This document shows positions 55,209 through 64,000 of a stretch of 64,000 bases of DNA, one piece after another. Source of the stretch: Beverwykella pulmonaria (lineage: Eukaryota > Ascomycota > Dothideomycetes > Pleosporales > Melanommataceae); NCBI GenBank assembly GCA_001599595.1, contig BCHH01000006.1:741197-805196 (forward strand), in the 5' to 3' direction. Every line of letters begins with the position of its first letter. Within the stretch, counting starts at the first letter, position 1. Position numbers and translations under genes: made by a program. The notes below the pieces were generated by a model, which was not told the DNA's origin, searched no databases, and saw nothing but the letters and a program-made list of their open reading frames with translations.

Positions 55209-57232
55209 ATGGCACCAACCGACGCGCAAAGAGCGACCTACGCCTCCGATGCTGGGCTCGGCGCCAAATTCCTCTTCAAGATTGTGAAAAATGATTCCAT
55301 GAAAGAGGACCCGCCGCAGATCTATGGATGGCGTGTGTTTATGTTGGCGTGCTCGGCTTGTTTCGGTGGTATGCTATTTGGTATGGATATTGGAACTATT
55401 GGAGGCGTGTTGACGTTGAAGCCGTTTATTGCGTAAGTGGTACCCTTTTGCGCCTCATCCGTGGTTAGTTGGGAGGAGATGGAATGAAGTTGGCGTGGAG
55501 AGGTTGGATTTCCGTCTCCATCTGGCAGTTATGGAGATAAGAGGGCGCCGACTTCGACTACCTCATTTCACGAAGCTCAATTCCATGCAACTAACTGGTC
55601 ACGCAGAAAATACCACCTCGGGGACCCCAAATCCGTTGGTTTCGCCAATCTCTCCGCCAACATCGCGTCCACGCTGCAAGCCGGTTGTTTCTTAGGCTGC
55701 TTCATTGCCTCCTGGGTCTCGGATAGGTGGGGTCGCCGCACTAGTCTGATCATGAACGGTATGATCACCATTGTCGGATGCATCATCCAGTCGTGCAGTT
55801 TTGGAAGCATTGCTTCCATGTATGTTGGTCGGTATGTATTCCCCCCTCCCCTCATCCCACCTCTCGTCTTCCAAAGGTGATTTGACAATGAGGAATCGGA
55901 CTGACGATTTGATATAGCTTTGTAGCCGGTGTCGGCGTCGGTGGCGCCTCCATGGTCGTCCCTCTCTACATCTCTGAAAACGCTCCCCGTGCCATCCGCG
56001 GTGGTCTTACTGGAATCTACCAACTCTTCATCGCCACCGGAACCATGCTCGCCTTCTGGGTGAACTACGGCGCCATCCTGAACATCACGGGCTCTGCCAT
56101 GTACATTGTGCCATTGGCTGTCCAAGCGCTCCCCGCCGTGCTCCTCGTGGGCTGCATGCTCCTCAACAAGGAATCCCCCCGTTTCCTCGCAAAGCAAGAC
56201 CGCTGGGAAGAAGCCACCAGGGTGCTGGCCCGCATTCGACATTTGCCCGCTGATCACCACTACGTCCAGAGCGAATTGAGAGATATGTCGGAGCAGCTCG
56301 AGCATGAACGCATCCTCATCGGCGGCTCCACACTCAAAGATCTCCTCCGCGAAATGTTCACCATCCCCGGCAACCGCAAGCGCGCACTCATTTCCATCGG
56401 GCTCATGATCTGTCAGCAGATGACCGGCACAAACGCAATCAACTACTATGCGCCCCAGATCTTCCAGAACCTGGGTATCCAGGGGAACTCGACCAAGCTC
56501 TTCGCAACGGGAATCTACGGCGTCGTGAAAATGGTGACTTGCGCCGCATTCCTCCTCTTCGCCGCCGACTCCCTCGGCCGCCGGCGCTCACTGCTCTGGA
56601 CGTCCATTGCGCAGGGCACTGCTATGCTGTACATCGGCCTATACGTGCGCATCAGTCCTCCTCTCCCGGGCGCTGCCGTCCCGCCTGCCGGTTACTTTGC
56701 CCTTGTCTGCATTTTCCTGTTCGCGGGCTTTTTCCAGTTCGGCTGGGGCCCCGTGTGCTGGATCTACGTGTCCGAGATCCCGACGGCGCGGCTGCGGAGT
56801 TTGAATGTGGCGATTGCGGCAGCGACACAGTGGCTGTTCAACTTTGTCGTCGCCAGAGCTACGCCCAACATGCTCGTCACCGTCGGGAGTCACGGCTATG
56901 GGTACGTTGCATAATCCCCAACCCCCTTCCTTTGTTTCTCTTTATACGTACAAATCACTGACTAGTTGTACAGTGCCTTCCTCATCTACTCCTCCTTCTG
57001 CTACTCCATGTTCTTCTTCGTGTGGTTCCTCATCCCGGAGACCAAGGGCATGTCTCTCGAGAAAATGGACGATCTCTTCGGCGTCACGGAGCTGGTCAAG
57101 CACGTCGTCGAGGAGGACCGCGAGGCGCACGTTACGCATGCGCCGGCCCAAGAGATTGGGCTCGATGGTAAGGTGGTTACCGCCGTGGAGAGGACGGAGG
57201 ACGTTGGACCGTCGCACGAGACAAAGATTTGA
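55209..57232 (+). CDS. MFS sugar/quinate-type transporter
   Basis: Exons 55209-55432, 55607-55831, 55918-56901 and 56974-57232 (introns 174, 86 and 72 nt; all phase 2) give 563 residues with 12 expected TM segments. Sugar-porter signatures: [20 protein letters not shown] (TM1), SDRWGRR after TM2, [18 protein letters not shown] at TM4/5, ESPRFLAKQ before the central loop, [14 protein letters not shown] (TM7), [10 protein letters not shown], and [17 protein letters not shown] after TM12. The overall look is close to fungal quinate/hexose permeases of the plasma membrane. Paired head-to-head with the DUF2264 enzyme, it may import the sugar acid or sugar on which that enzyme or its partners act. 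The first intron is unusually long for this locus. Confidence 0.93.
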
Positions 57233-58002
57233 GGAATGGACGAGGTTAGAGTGGGTTCTCCTTATTTATACTTGCGTGATATGAGAGAATACGACCATGG
57301 TTGGTGATACTGTCGACAAGGTACTAGTGTTAGCTTTATGCCATAATGGGATTACTTCATCGTCTCGCCCATCTAGCCATCTAGCGTCTGTGACATTCAA
57401 GAGTGTGGGAGCATTTTATCCCATAGTGCGTAGTCGATGGCAGCCATTAGACGTAAGCGCGAACCTAGTTCGCGTTATGATTCAGAATGTGGTTGGAGCG
57501 CTCACCTACCGTTCTGAAGAGCTATGTTCGATTCTCCGCATGAGGTATCCCGTTGCCTATGGTCAAAGTTTCCAAAATGATAGAATTCGGGGGTATCTCG
57601 TAATAATACACAAACAGATATACAAGCACAGCCACCCTTGTCCATTCGAGAGATGCATACTGTGAATTAACAGCCCCAACATGCGACCATCTGTCAGTAT
57701 AGCGCGATAGGTATTCAAACATTACATAGAGCGAGTGTAAGAAAAGGCGAACGGACGCGAATCCACCCCTGCAAACCACACCTAAGTGGCCGTTCCAATC
57801 TATGGCCATCGTTAAGACAAAAGAAATATTCGTAGGACGTCGAGATCGAACTCAACGTTAAGTGCCGGTTGCGCCGCGTTGTGGGTATAAAAACACGAAT
57901 TATCCTTGCCCTTTTCTGCAGCCCAAAAAAGAAAACGCCGGTATATGTTGGATGGGAAATGGCAAAGTGACAAAGGAAATGTGTAAGGTCTGATGGTGTG
58001 TT
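57233..58002. other. intergenic between convergent genes
   Basis: The frames 57297-57665 (+) and 57522-57809 (-) have no recognisable protein character. Otherwise 3' flanks. Confidence 0.4.
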
Positions 58003-60108
58003 TTAGTACGGCTCATCCATGCCTTCTGCCTTTCGTGACAATCGTGGTCGTGAGGGCGTTTCGGTCATGGGAGATCCAAGCGGCGATATGTATCCGCGTA
58101 ACTCAGGAGGCATGGACTTGAGTCCATCCACGTCAATCCCGCTGTCTCGATCGGTGCGTTCCGAGCCCGATAACGAAGTGGATTCAAAGGGATCGATGGC
58201 TCGAATAGAAGGCGTCCAGGGGCTTAGCAGTCCTTTGGACTCTTCCTCCTGATAGTCTTCAGTGTCCTCTGCGGTGATGAGGACACGTCCCCCAAGCCTG
58301 ACATCGCTGACGCGGACTTGGTATGCAAGAGCCTTTTGTCCTTCCTTGATAAGCTCCTCGGTCCAATTCATGCACCGCTTCAGGCTCTGATTCATCCTCT
58401 GGCTATCCAGAAGAAGCTCTTGATGCTTTGAGAGATCGAGCTGCAGGCGTTTCTCGTCATGTTCCAGGTGAGTGGCGTCACGTGCCGCAAGAGTGGTAGG
58501 GCTCATGGTGCCCTCGTCGAACGAAGACTCATCGCTGGATTCTGGGCCTTCCTCTCTCAGCCCGTACACTTCCTCTTTTTCCTGCTCCTCGTCCCCTTCG
58601 GACATGTCGGACAGATTATCAGTCGAATTGATTCCGATCGCAGAAAAGCTTTCGGGATCTAAGGCGATGGTGTCTAGGGAAAAACGTCCGGCCCGGCTCA
58701 TCCGGCGAAATCGCCGTAACTCGGCCTTCTGCTTACGTACTTCTCGTTCAAGTGATCGGTTGATAGCCAGCAGAGATGAGTTACTGATTTCGAGATCGAG
58801 AACTTTGCGTTCTCTTCGGGCGTTTGCAGCCAGTTCATTCATTCGTTCAAGAACGCCTGGCTCGTTCGATAACTTGGTTGGGCTCTGGAGTCCTGGAGAA
58901 GGTAGAGCCGGAAGGCCTGGGGAAGGTAATGCTGACGGCGTCTCGGTAGGCAAGCCAGGTGAAGATGCTACGCTTTCGGGCAATGAGCCATTGCTGGCTA
59001 CTCTTCTTTCTTTTTGAAGCGGACTAGCAGCAATCGGGGCAATATCATTTGATGTCACCTTCTTCAGCGAGGTGACAGAATCAATAGAGGAGAGACTGGC
59101 ACTTTTGCTATGGCCAAATCGCATAGACGATGCCACACTGGATCTTCTTCTCGTAGGATCAAAACTGCCGTTGGGGGTATGTGATCCGGAAATGATGGAC
59201 AGGGCAGAGGGTCCCCTGCTGAGGCTGGGTCTAATGACTTGCGAAGCCCCCTTTCTGTAAGAGAGATGAATGTTGTTTTCTTTGGAGGGAGACTGTGGCC
59301 GAAGAGAAGGCGGGTTCTGTGTCGAAGGGATGTTCGGCCAAGGTTCTGGCGATGCAGAAATGGGCTGCTGGGTAAGAATGGGCGAGGCGCCCTTGGCTTC
59401 TGGTATCGAGTCTGCATGGAAGAATTTGCTCTCGGACTGAGGCCTTCCTACCGATGAAAGCGATGGAGAGGGAGCTCGAGAAGACGCACGCGAGCTCTCG
59501 TCCTGCTCCCCGTTGACGTAAAAGAAGGCTGGCGCCTTCTTCAGCGGCGGTGCTGTTTCTTGCGGCCGGATTTCAGACGCGTGAAAGAACATGGGAGCAC
59601 CTCCTCGTGTCCCGCCGACTTCGGATGCGGGGTGGGGGTAGACATTGGGTGTGGTCGGTTTTGGTGTTGGGGTGGTATTATAATTATTTCCTCCTGCTGC
59701 CATTCGAGGGCTATTCCAGCCGCCGATTCCCAACCCACCATAGCCATTTCCCTGTCCGAAATCAACTGTAGAAACGGGACGCGTGCTGCTCGTCGTGCTA
59801 GAGGGGGTGGCATTTGGAGTAGAAAGCGGACTGACGGTCCCAACACGGGATTTCCTCGACGAGGAACGTGGAGTGATGTTGTGGCTGAGAAAGGGTTTTG
59901 CGGGCGTCGGGAGATCGTCCTGGACGGCTGCATTGGTGCGTGGCGTGCTTACCACATTAGTCCGCACAGTACGGGCAGATTGAGCGCTGCTGGCCGAGGC
60001 GACTGAGGGTGCGAGGCGGGGTGTGATGGGAGTCTTCGCGGTGCGGGTGCTTGCCAGTGTGGGTTTCAAAGGCCGCCCATTATTTGTGTTGAAACGATCG
60101 ACTGGCAT
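58003..60108 (-). CDS. large Ser/Pro-rich protein with central coiled coil
   Basis: An intronless frame of 701 residues from ATG 60108 (MPVDRFNTNNGRPLKPTLAS); the frame stays open 121 codons further upstream, but that part looks like leader DNA. The first 380 residues are Ser/Thr/Pro-rich and disordered, with repeated MFFHASE, FFYVNGE and KFFHADS segments (about 170-245). A coiled coil follows (about 430-480, ERMNELAANARRERKVLDLE), then RRMSRAGRFSLD, an acidic stretch and a second helix (HDEKRLQLDLSKHQELLLDS). Conserved-looking regions suggest a cytoskeletal, septum or polarity scaffold with phospho-sites, but I do not recognise a named family. Divergent from the polymerase kappa gene. Confidence 0.75.
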   Translation of the reverse strand: MPVDRFNTNNGRPLKPTLASTRTAKTPITPRLAPSVASASSAQSARTVRTNVVSTPRTNAAVQDDLPTPAKPFLSHNITPRSSSRKSRVGTVSPLSTPNATPSSTTSSTRPVSTVDFGQGNGYGGLGIGGWNSPRMAAGGNNYNTTPTPKPTTPNVYPHPASEVGGTRGGAPMFFHASEIRPQETAPPLKKAPAFFYVNGEQDESSRASSRAPSPSLSSVGRPQSESKFFHADSIPEAKGASPILTQQPISASPEPWPNIPSTQNPPSLRPQSPSKENNIHLSYRKGASQVIRPSLSRGPSALSIISGSHTPNGSFDPTRRRSSVASSMRFGHSKSASLSSIDSVTSLKKVTSNDIAPIAASPLQKERRVASNGSLPESVASSPGLPTETPSALPSPGLPALPSPGLQSPTKLSNEPGVLERMNELAANARRERKVLDLEISNSSLLAINRSLEREVRKQKAELRRFRRMSRAGRFSLDTIALDPESFSAIGINSTDNLSDMSEGDEEQEKEEVYGLREEGPESSDESSFDEGTMSPTTLAARDATHLEHDEKRLQLDLSKHQELLLDSQRMNQSLKRCMNWTEELIKEGQKALAYQVRVSDVRLGGRVLITAEDTEDYQEEESKGLLSPWTPSIRAIDPFESTSLSGSERTDRDSGIDVDGLKSMPPELRGYISPLGSPMTETPSRPRLSRKAEGMDEPY

Positions 60109-60566
60109 GGTCCACGGAAGGTTCTGGTGTAGTAGAGACAGGAGGACGTGTATGAGAGTCGGGCATGCTCGAGGGCGGCGGCGATGTGTTGTTGCTCGGG
60201 GTGGTTTGGGGAGAAAAGCGGTGTGTTGACACAACACAGACGAACTGGCAAGCGTAGGGTACGTCTGCAAGGAGCGAATAGAGCCGCGCCCCGCGTTTAG
60301 GAGGCCGTTGGCGGTGCTGGAGTCGAGGCAGGTGGAGGCAGGTCCATGGCCGGGCAATTGGAGGCGGCGGAGGGGGATAGTAGGCGTGGTGCGCCAGTCG
60401 AGGGGGTGCTCGGGGATGAGCAATTCGGCGTGTCGTAGATGCAAGATGAGGCTGCGGCTCACTTTGCCCATCTCGGACTAGCGCGCCAGTCCCAGCGCGT
60501 TGCCCACCACAAAGTCGCGTCTTTGATGCTCTGTACTACCTTGTCGACCATGTCTCCACACCCACC
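60109..60566. promoter_or_regulatory. bidirectional promoter region
   Basis: 458 bp separate the divergent starts of the coiled-coil protein gene and the polymerase kappa gene. GC-rich, without TATA boxes near either start; the minus-strand frame is open through most of it by chance. Confidence 0.4.
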
Positions 60567-62705
60567 ATGAATAGAAGAGCCACGGGGCCCGCCCATTCAC
60601 TCCACCTGCCCGTCCAAGACAAATCTCCAGACTCGCCGCCAGCACACGATGCACTGCTGCAGGCAGCGAACCCCAAGTCCGGCCCACTACCTACCACCAT
60701 GACACCCGCCCAAGGTTTGGATTATGCCCGTGAGACATCAGTAGATGCGAGTGCCATGTCTGGGCAGCCTCCTCCAGAGCGTCATGATGTTTCTGAATCT
60801 CCCGTAGACCGTCCACAACCCTCGCGGACACCCTCTAGCGAGCACAATACCTTGAAGTATTCCTTACTGGGGCCGTCCCTCACCAAAGCCGGACAAGACA
60901 GCGTCAACCAGTCGAAGGTGTCTGAGATCATCTACAATGCATCCAAAGGGAGCAAGTTCTTCAACAACGAGGAGAACAGGGACAAGAACCTGACGGAAAA
61001 GATCAACAAGATTCTCGCCCGAAAGCGGCAGTTGGAGAAGCTCGACGTGAGCTCGGATCTGCGGAGGGCCGACGACTATGTCGCAGAGCTAGAACTAGGC
61101 AGAGACCTGAGCCAGGTCATCGTGCATATAGACTGCGATGCCTTCTACGCTGCCGTAGAAGAGCTGGATAGGCCCGAGCTGAAGGAAGTCCCCATGGCCG
61201 TCGGGAAAGGAGTGCTCACGACGTGCAATTACCACGCTCGCAAGTTTGGATGTCGTTCTGGCATGGCTGGATTCGTGGCCATGAAGCTGTGTCCGCAGCT
61301 CATCTGCCTGCCCCTCAACTTCGAGAAGTACTCGGCCAAGGCGCAGGAAATCCGCGCTGTACTAGCAGAGTACGATCCCCGCTACGAAAGTGCCAGCGTT
61401 GACGAGGCCTACTTGAACCTCACACAGTACTGTGCGGAGCAACGCATGACGCCCGAGGACGCTGTGAGCCAGCTGCGTGCAGAAGTCCACGAGAAGACCA
61501 AGGTCACCGTCTCAGCCGGTATCGCCGCCAATGCCAAACTAGCCAAGATCGCAAGCAACCAAAACAAGCCCAACGGACAGTTCCGAATCGCGAGTGATAG
61601 ACAAACCATCATGGACTTTATGAAAACCTTGCCGTGCCGAAAGGTCAATGGAGTAGGCCGCGTGTTTGAGAGAGAGCTGGATGCTGTCGGGATCAAGACC
61701 TGCGGAGACATCTACGCCCATCGCATGTACCTCACACAACTGTTCGGCCAAAAGGCGTTTCAATTTCTCATGCAGTGTTATTTGGGGCTGGGACGCACCA
61801 CCATCCAGCCAGCGGAGGACTACGAACGTAAAAGCGTGGGCACTGAATCCACGTTTCGAGACATGGGTTCGCCTACCGAGCTTCGCGAGAAACTGCGACG
61901 TACGGCGGAGGAGCTCGAAGGCGATTTGAAGCGCACAGGATTCAAGGGCCGAACGCTGTGCATCAAGATCAAGCTCCACACATACGAGGTCCACACCCGT
62001 CAAACAACGCCGCCATACGCTGTCCATCTTGCCGACGACCTGTACAAGTACAGTTTGCCCATGTTGGAGAAGTTGATGAAGGAAATTCCGAACATGAAGC
62101 TTCGACTCATGGGATTAAGGGTTACACACATTGTCAGCATGAAGAAACCCGACATTGACTTCTTCGGCCGCCAAAGACTTGCATCGTCCGCTAAGCCAAA
62201 CACATCCAGCAAGTCCAACAGCAACGACGGATGGGAAGTGTGGCCGGAGGCGGAGTTCGAAGAAGCTGCGGCTCAAGAGCGTGACGAGGAGATGAACGAA
62301 CTGGAGAGGCTGAGCCAAGAACAGGAGAAAGAAAAACAGGAGGCCGACATGCCTATGGGATGGGCCCCAGACGACCTACCTCCAAACCACGAGCTTGAGA
62401 AAGAGCGTGAGAAATGGCCCTGTCCCATCTGCACGCTGCCCCAGGCCCCTGACGACGTATCCTTCAACTCCCACATTGACTTCTGTCTCTCGCGCCAGAC
62501 CATCAAAGAAGCCGTCAAATCCACGGCCACAGCCACAAACCCCATCCCATTGAGAGAGAAAGAGAAATCAAAACCACAGAGCACCTCCAGCAAGCCAATA
62601 CCCACGAAGCGGAAACGTGGACGTCCCAAATCCGACGCTGCGGGAAGCAACAGCATCGACAAGGGCCGCGAGAAAAGACGAGCGTTCTTCACGGGTGGAA
62701 CTTGA
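60567..62705 (+). CDS. DNA polymerase kappa (Y-family translesion polymerase)
   Basis: An intronless 712-residue protein from ATG 60567 (an alternative ATG at residue 45 is possible). Y-family landmarks: kappa-type N-clasp (KINKILARKRQLEKLD, 145-160); catalytic HIDCDAFYAAVEE (188-199, metal ligand Asp189); TTCNYHARKFGCRSGM; YESASVDEAYL (Asp279, Glu280); SAGIAANAKLAKIASNQNKP; the helix-hairpin PCRKVNGVGRVFERELDAVG; and the little-finger YERKSVGTESTF. A C-terminal UBZ-type zinc finger (WPCPICTLP...HIDFC, about 612-637) binds ubiquitinated PCNA, and the tail is basic (KRKRGRPKS). It copies past minor-groove and other lesions in the nucleus. Full length and intact, so probably functional. Confidence 0.95.
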   Translation: MNRRATGPAHSLHLPVQDKSPDSPPAHDALLQAANPKSGPLPTTMTPAQGLDYARETSVDASAMSGQPPPERHDVSESPVDRPQPSRTPSSEHNTLKYSLLGPSLTKAGQDSVNQSKVSEIIYNASKGSKFFNNEENRDKNLTEKINKILARKRQLEKLDVSSDLRRADDYVAELELGRDLSQVIVHIDCDAFYAAVEELDRPELKEVPMAVGKGVLTTCNYHARKFGCRSGMAGFVAMKLCPQLICLPLNFEKYSAKAQEIRAVLAEYDPRYESASVDEAYLNLTQYCAEQRMTPEDAVSQLRAEVHEKTKVTVSAGIAANAKLAKIASNQNKPNGQFRIASDRQTIMDFMKTLPCRKVNGVGRVFERELDAVGIKTCGDIYAHRMYLTQLFGQKAFQFLMQCYLGLGRTTIQPAEDYERKSVGTESTFRDMGSPTELREKLRRTAEELEGDLKRTGFKGRTLCIKIKLHTYEVHTRQTTPPYAVHLADDLYKYSLPMLEKLMKEIPNMKLRLMGLRVTHIVSMKKPDIDFFGRQRLASSAKPNTSSKSNSNDGWEVWPEAEFEEAAAQERDEEMNELERLSQEQEKEKQEADMPMGWAPDDLPPNHELEKEREKWPCPICTLPQAPDDVSFNSHIDFCLSRQTIKEAVKSTATATNPIPLREKEKSKPQSTSSKPIPTKRKRGRPKSDAAGSNSIDKGREKRRAFFTGGT

Positions 62706-63571
62706 ACTTGAACTTTCCTAGAACTTCCTACACAAATAGTCAAGACATTCGCAAAACATACCTATGCGGTTGGTCTTCGAATATGGTTAGGTTTTGTTTG
62801 ATGGGAGTCTACCCGCACAACGGATTATTCAAGTAGAAATGGCGTGTGAAACGATAGAGTAGCATAGCAGGCAGTCCATTCGTATGGGGATAGGATCATA
62901 ACTTGAATAAATAAAAAGTAAACAATTCAAAAGCAATATACCATGTTGCTATTTTAGGCTTCCCCCTTCCGTCGTACCATTCACTGACTCTCTCTCTGTA
63001 GCTCAAATGCAGGGTATCCCTGGTGAATCATTCACGCATGCACGTGAGACCGTGACTTCACGCAACAGGGATCCCCAGTGTATGTCCGCATCCTTTTCTG
63101 AAACTTTACTAGATTGCACGAGCACGGGGACTGGCCCTTCGAATGCTTTTTACACTATTGCACGGGCTGGCCTAGGTCGAACAAAGCAAACAAAGATGTA
63201 CCTCGACGAAAATAGTGAACAGCACATGATCCCTAAATTTCGATCTCCCTATTACATCCCCTGAAGCCCCGTTGGGCCCACTCACCCTTTTCCATCAAAG
63301 CACAACGTCGGAAGGGAAAAGGGGCAACGACGAAAATTGTGCGCACCAAGTGTCGATCAGATTCGATAAACCAGCAACCAGGAGAGAAGAAAAAAAGAAC
63401 CTATAAGCCATCCAACACCAACCCTTCGAAGGACGCAAGCCGCATTTTACCAGTCCTTTGCGTCCACCGCTCCTTCGGGGTATACGTCGTCTGCAGGAGC
63501 CACACCGTCAGAGGAGGAGGAGAAGGAGGAGGAGGAGTGAAACGCTACACGCGCAGAGGCCCGCCTAGCGT
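62706..63571. other. intergenic stretch between convergent genes
   Basis: Frames 63007-63264 and 63339-63575 show no protein character. A short GGA-rich run occurs at 63512-63540. No RNA gene seen. Confidence 0.4.
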
Positions 63572-64000
63572 TTAAGCAGCAATTGGTCTCTCCTCTTCGC
63601 GGCCTCGTGTCTCTGTGCCAATGGTAGAGGGCGCATCCTCCTCGTCTCCCTCTTCTTCGTAGCCGTTCCCTTGATGCTCAGAGGCTGGGATCCATAGACC
63701 CGACTCGCGGTTATCAAGAGGCTGGTCTTGGTGGGAGAGGTCGACGCCCTCGCCTTGTTGGCGGACTTGGTTACGGCGGCGTTGGGAGAGAGTGCGGGCG
63801 CGGGTGGAGAGTTTGGAGGTTACGGAGGCGTTCTGTTGGACCCAGTTTGTGAGCGCGTCTTCGCAGTCTTGGATGATTCTACAATCTGCGTCAGTCCCCA
63901 GTTCGCAACGAGGTCATAGAGAGATGCATACGCTTTGCTAGCCTCATATCCATCATAAGCATTCCTGGTCTCTCCGGGAGTGACCGGTGTGTCATCGACG
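63572..64000 (-). CDS. 3' part of an unidentified conserved-looking gene
   Basis: Minus-strand exons 64000-63932 (continuing beyond the window) and 63878-63572 join over a 53-nt intron (GTATGC donor, TTGTAG acceptor, phase 2). The visible 125 residues read VDDTPVTPGETRNAYDGYEA, SKAIIQDCEDALTNWV, KLSTRARTLSQRRRNQVRQQ and an acidic C-terminus ending REEERPIAA. A helical, basic-then-acidic layout; I do not recognise the family. The antisense plus frame 63728-63919 is a shadow. Confidence 0.65.

Noticed and set aside
1..64000. CRISPR arrays, rRNA and tRNA genes
   Set aside because: No spaced direct-repeat array, rRNA-like block or convincing tRNA cloverleaf was seen by eye; a tRNAscan run would be decisive for tRNAs.

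Overview
The window is nuclear DNA of a filamentous ascomycete (Pezizomycotina; Dothideomycetes is my best guess). The evidence is the many 45-75 nt introns with GTAAGT-like donors and CTAAC/CTAAT branch sites, together with fungus-typical families: NACHT-ankyrin and HET proteins, a DUF3435 tyrosine recombinase, a pogo/Fot1-type transposon, a CVNH lectin, a microbial rhodopsin, an RPEL protein and a ZIP transporter. Most genes here are split, so gene models were rebuilt by joining exons by hand at splice sites and are given as exon lists. Identities come from motif recognition, not from a database search.

Two compartments are visible. From 1 to about 44 kb the DNA is AT-rich, gene-poor and full of relics. 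It holds the tail of an ankyrin-repeat gene (1-181), a RING-like Cys-rich gene and a GPI-type surface protein (1.2-2.9 kb), and pogo-transposon debris (2.9-5.9 kb). A tight group of six small coiled-coil genes follows (6.5-10.8 kb), then poorly interpretable DNA (10.9-14.5 kb), a MADS-like gene, a zinc-binding gene and a large RING-patatin phospholipase gene (14.6-19.2 kb). Next come an intact-ended nonautonomous pogo-like element (19.36-20.83 kb) and a run of small genes: a 4-TM protein, PLAC8, CVNH, a histidine-brace secreted protein and a second MADS-like protein (21.5-28.1 kb). A DUF3435 tyrosine-recombinase gene with C2H2 fingers (28.3-32.0 kb, minus) is followed by a 5'-truncated HET gene (32.3-33.0 kb), a secreted Cys-rich protein, a triple-DNA-binding-domain regulator, a zinc-finger pseudogene, and a complete NACHT-ankyrin NLR gene (40.3-43.1 kb).

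From about 44.7 kb to the end the DNA is GC-richer and looks like conserved core genome: a ZIP metal transporter diverging from a rhodopsin, a small secreted protein, an RPEL actin-binding protein, a DUF2264 carbohydrate-active-type enzyme diverging from an MFS sugar transporter, a coiled-coil protein diverging from DNA polymerase kappa, and the 3' part of one more gene.

Two systems stand out. First, a DUF3435 recombinase, a patatin-like protein and NLR genes occur together, which is the gene company reported for Starship giant mobile elements. Second, the truncated HET protein (at its C-terminus) and the NLR (at its N-terminus) carry the same short Asn/Gly/Gln-rich motif, as expected of an amyloid-templated receptor/effector pair in fungal allorecognition and cell death.
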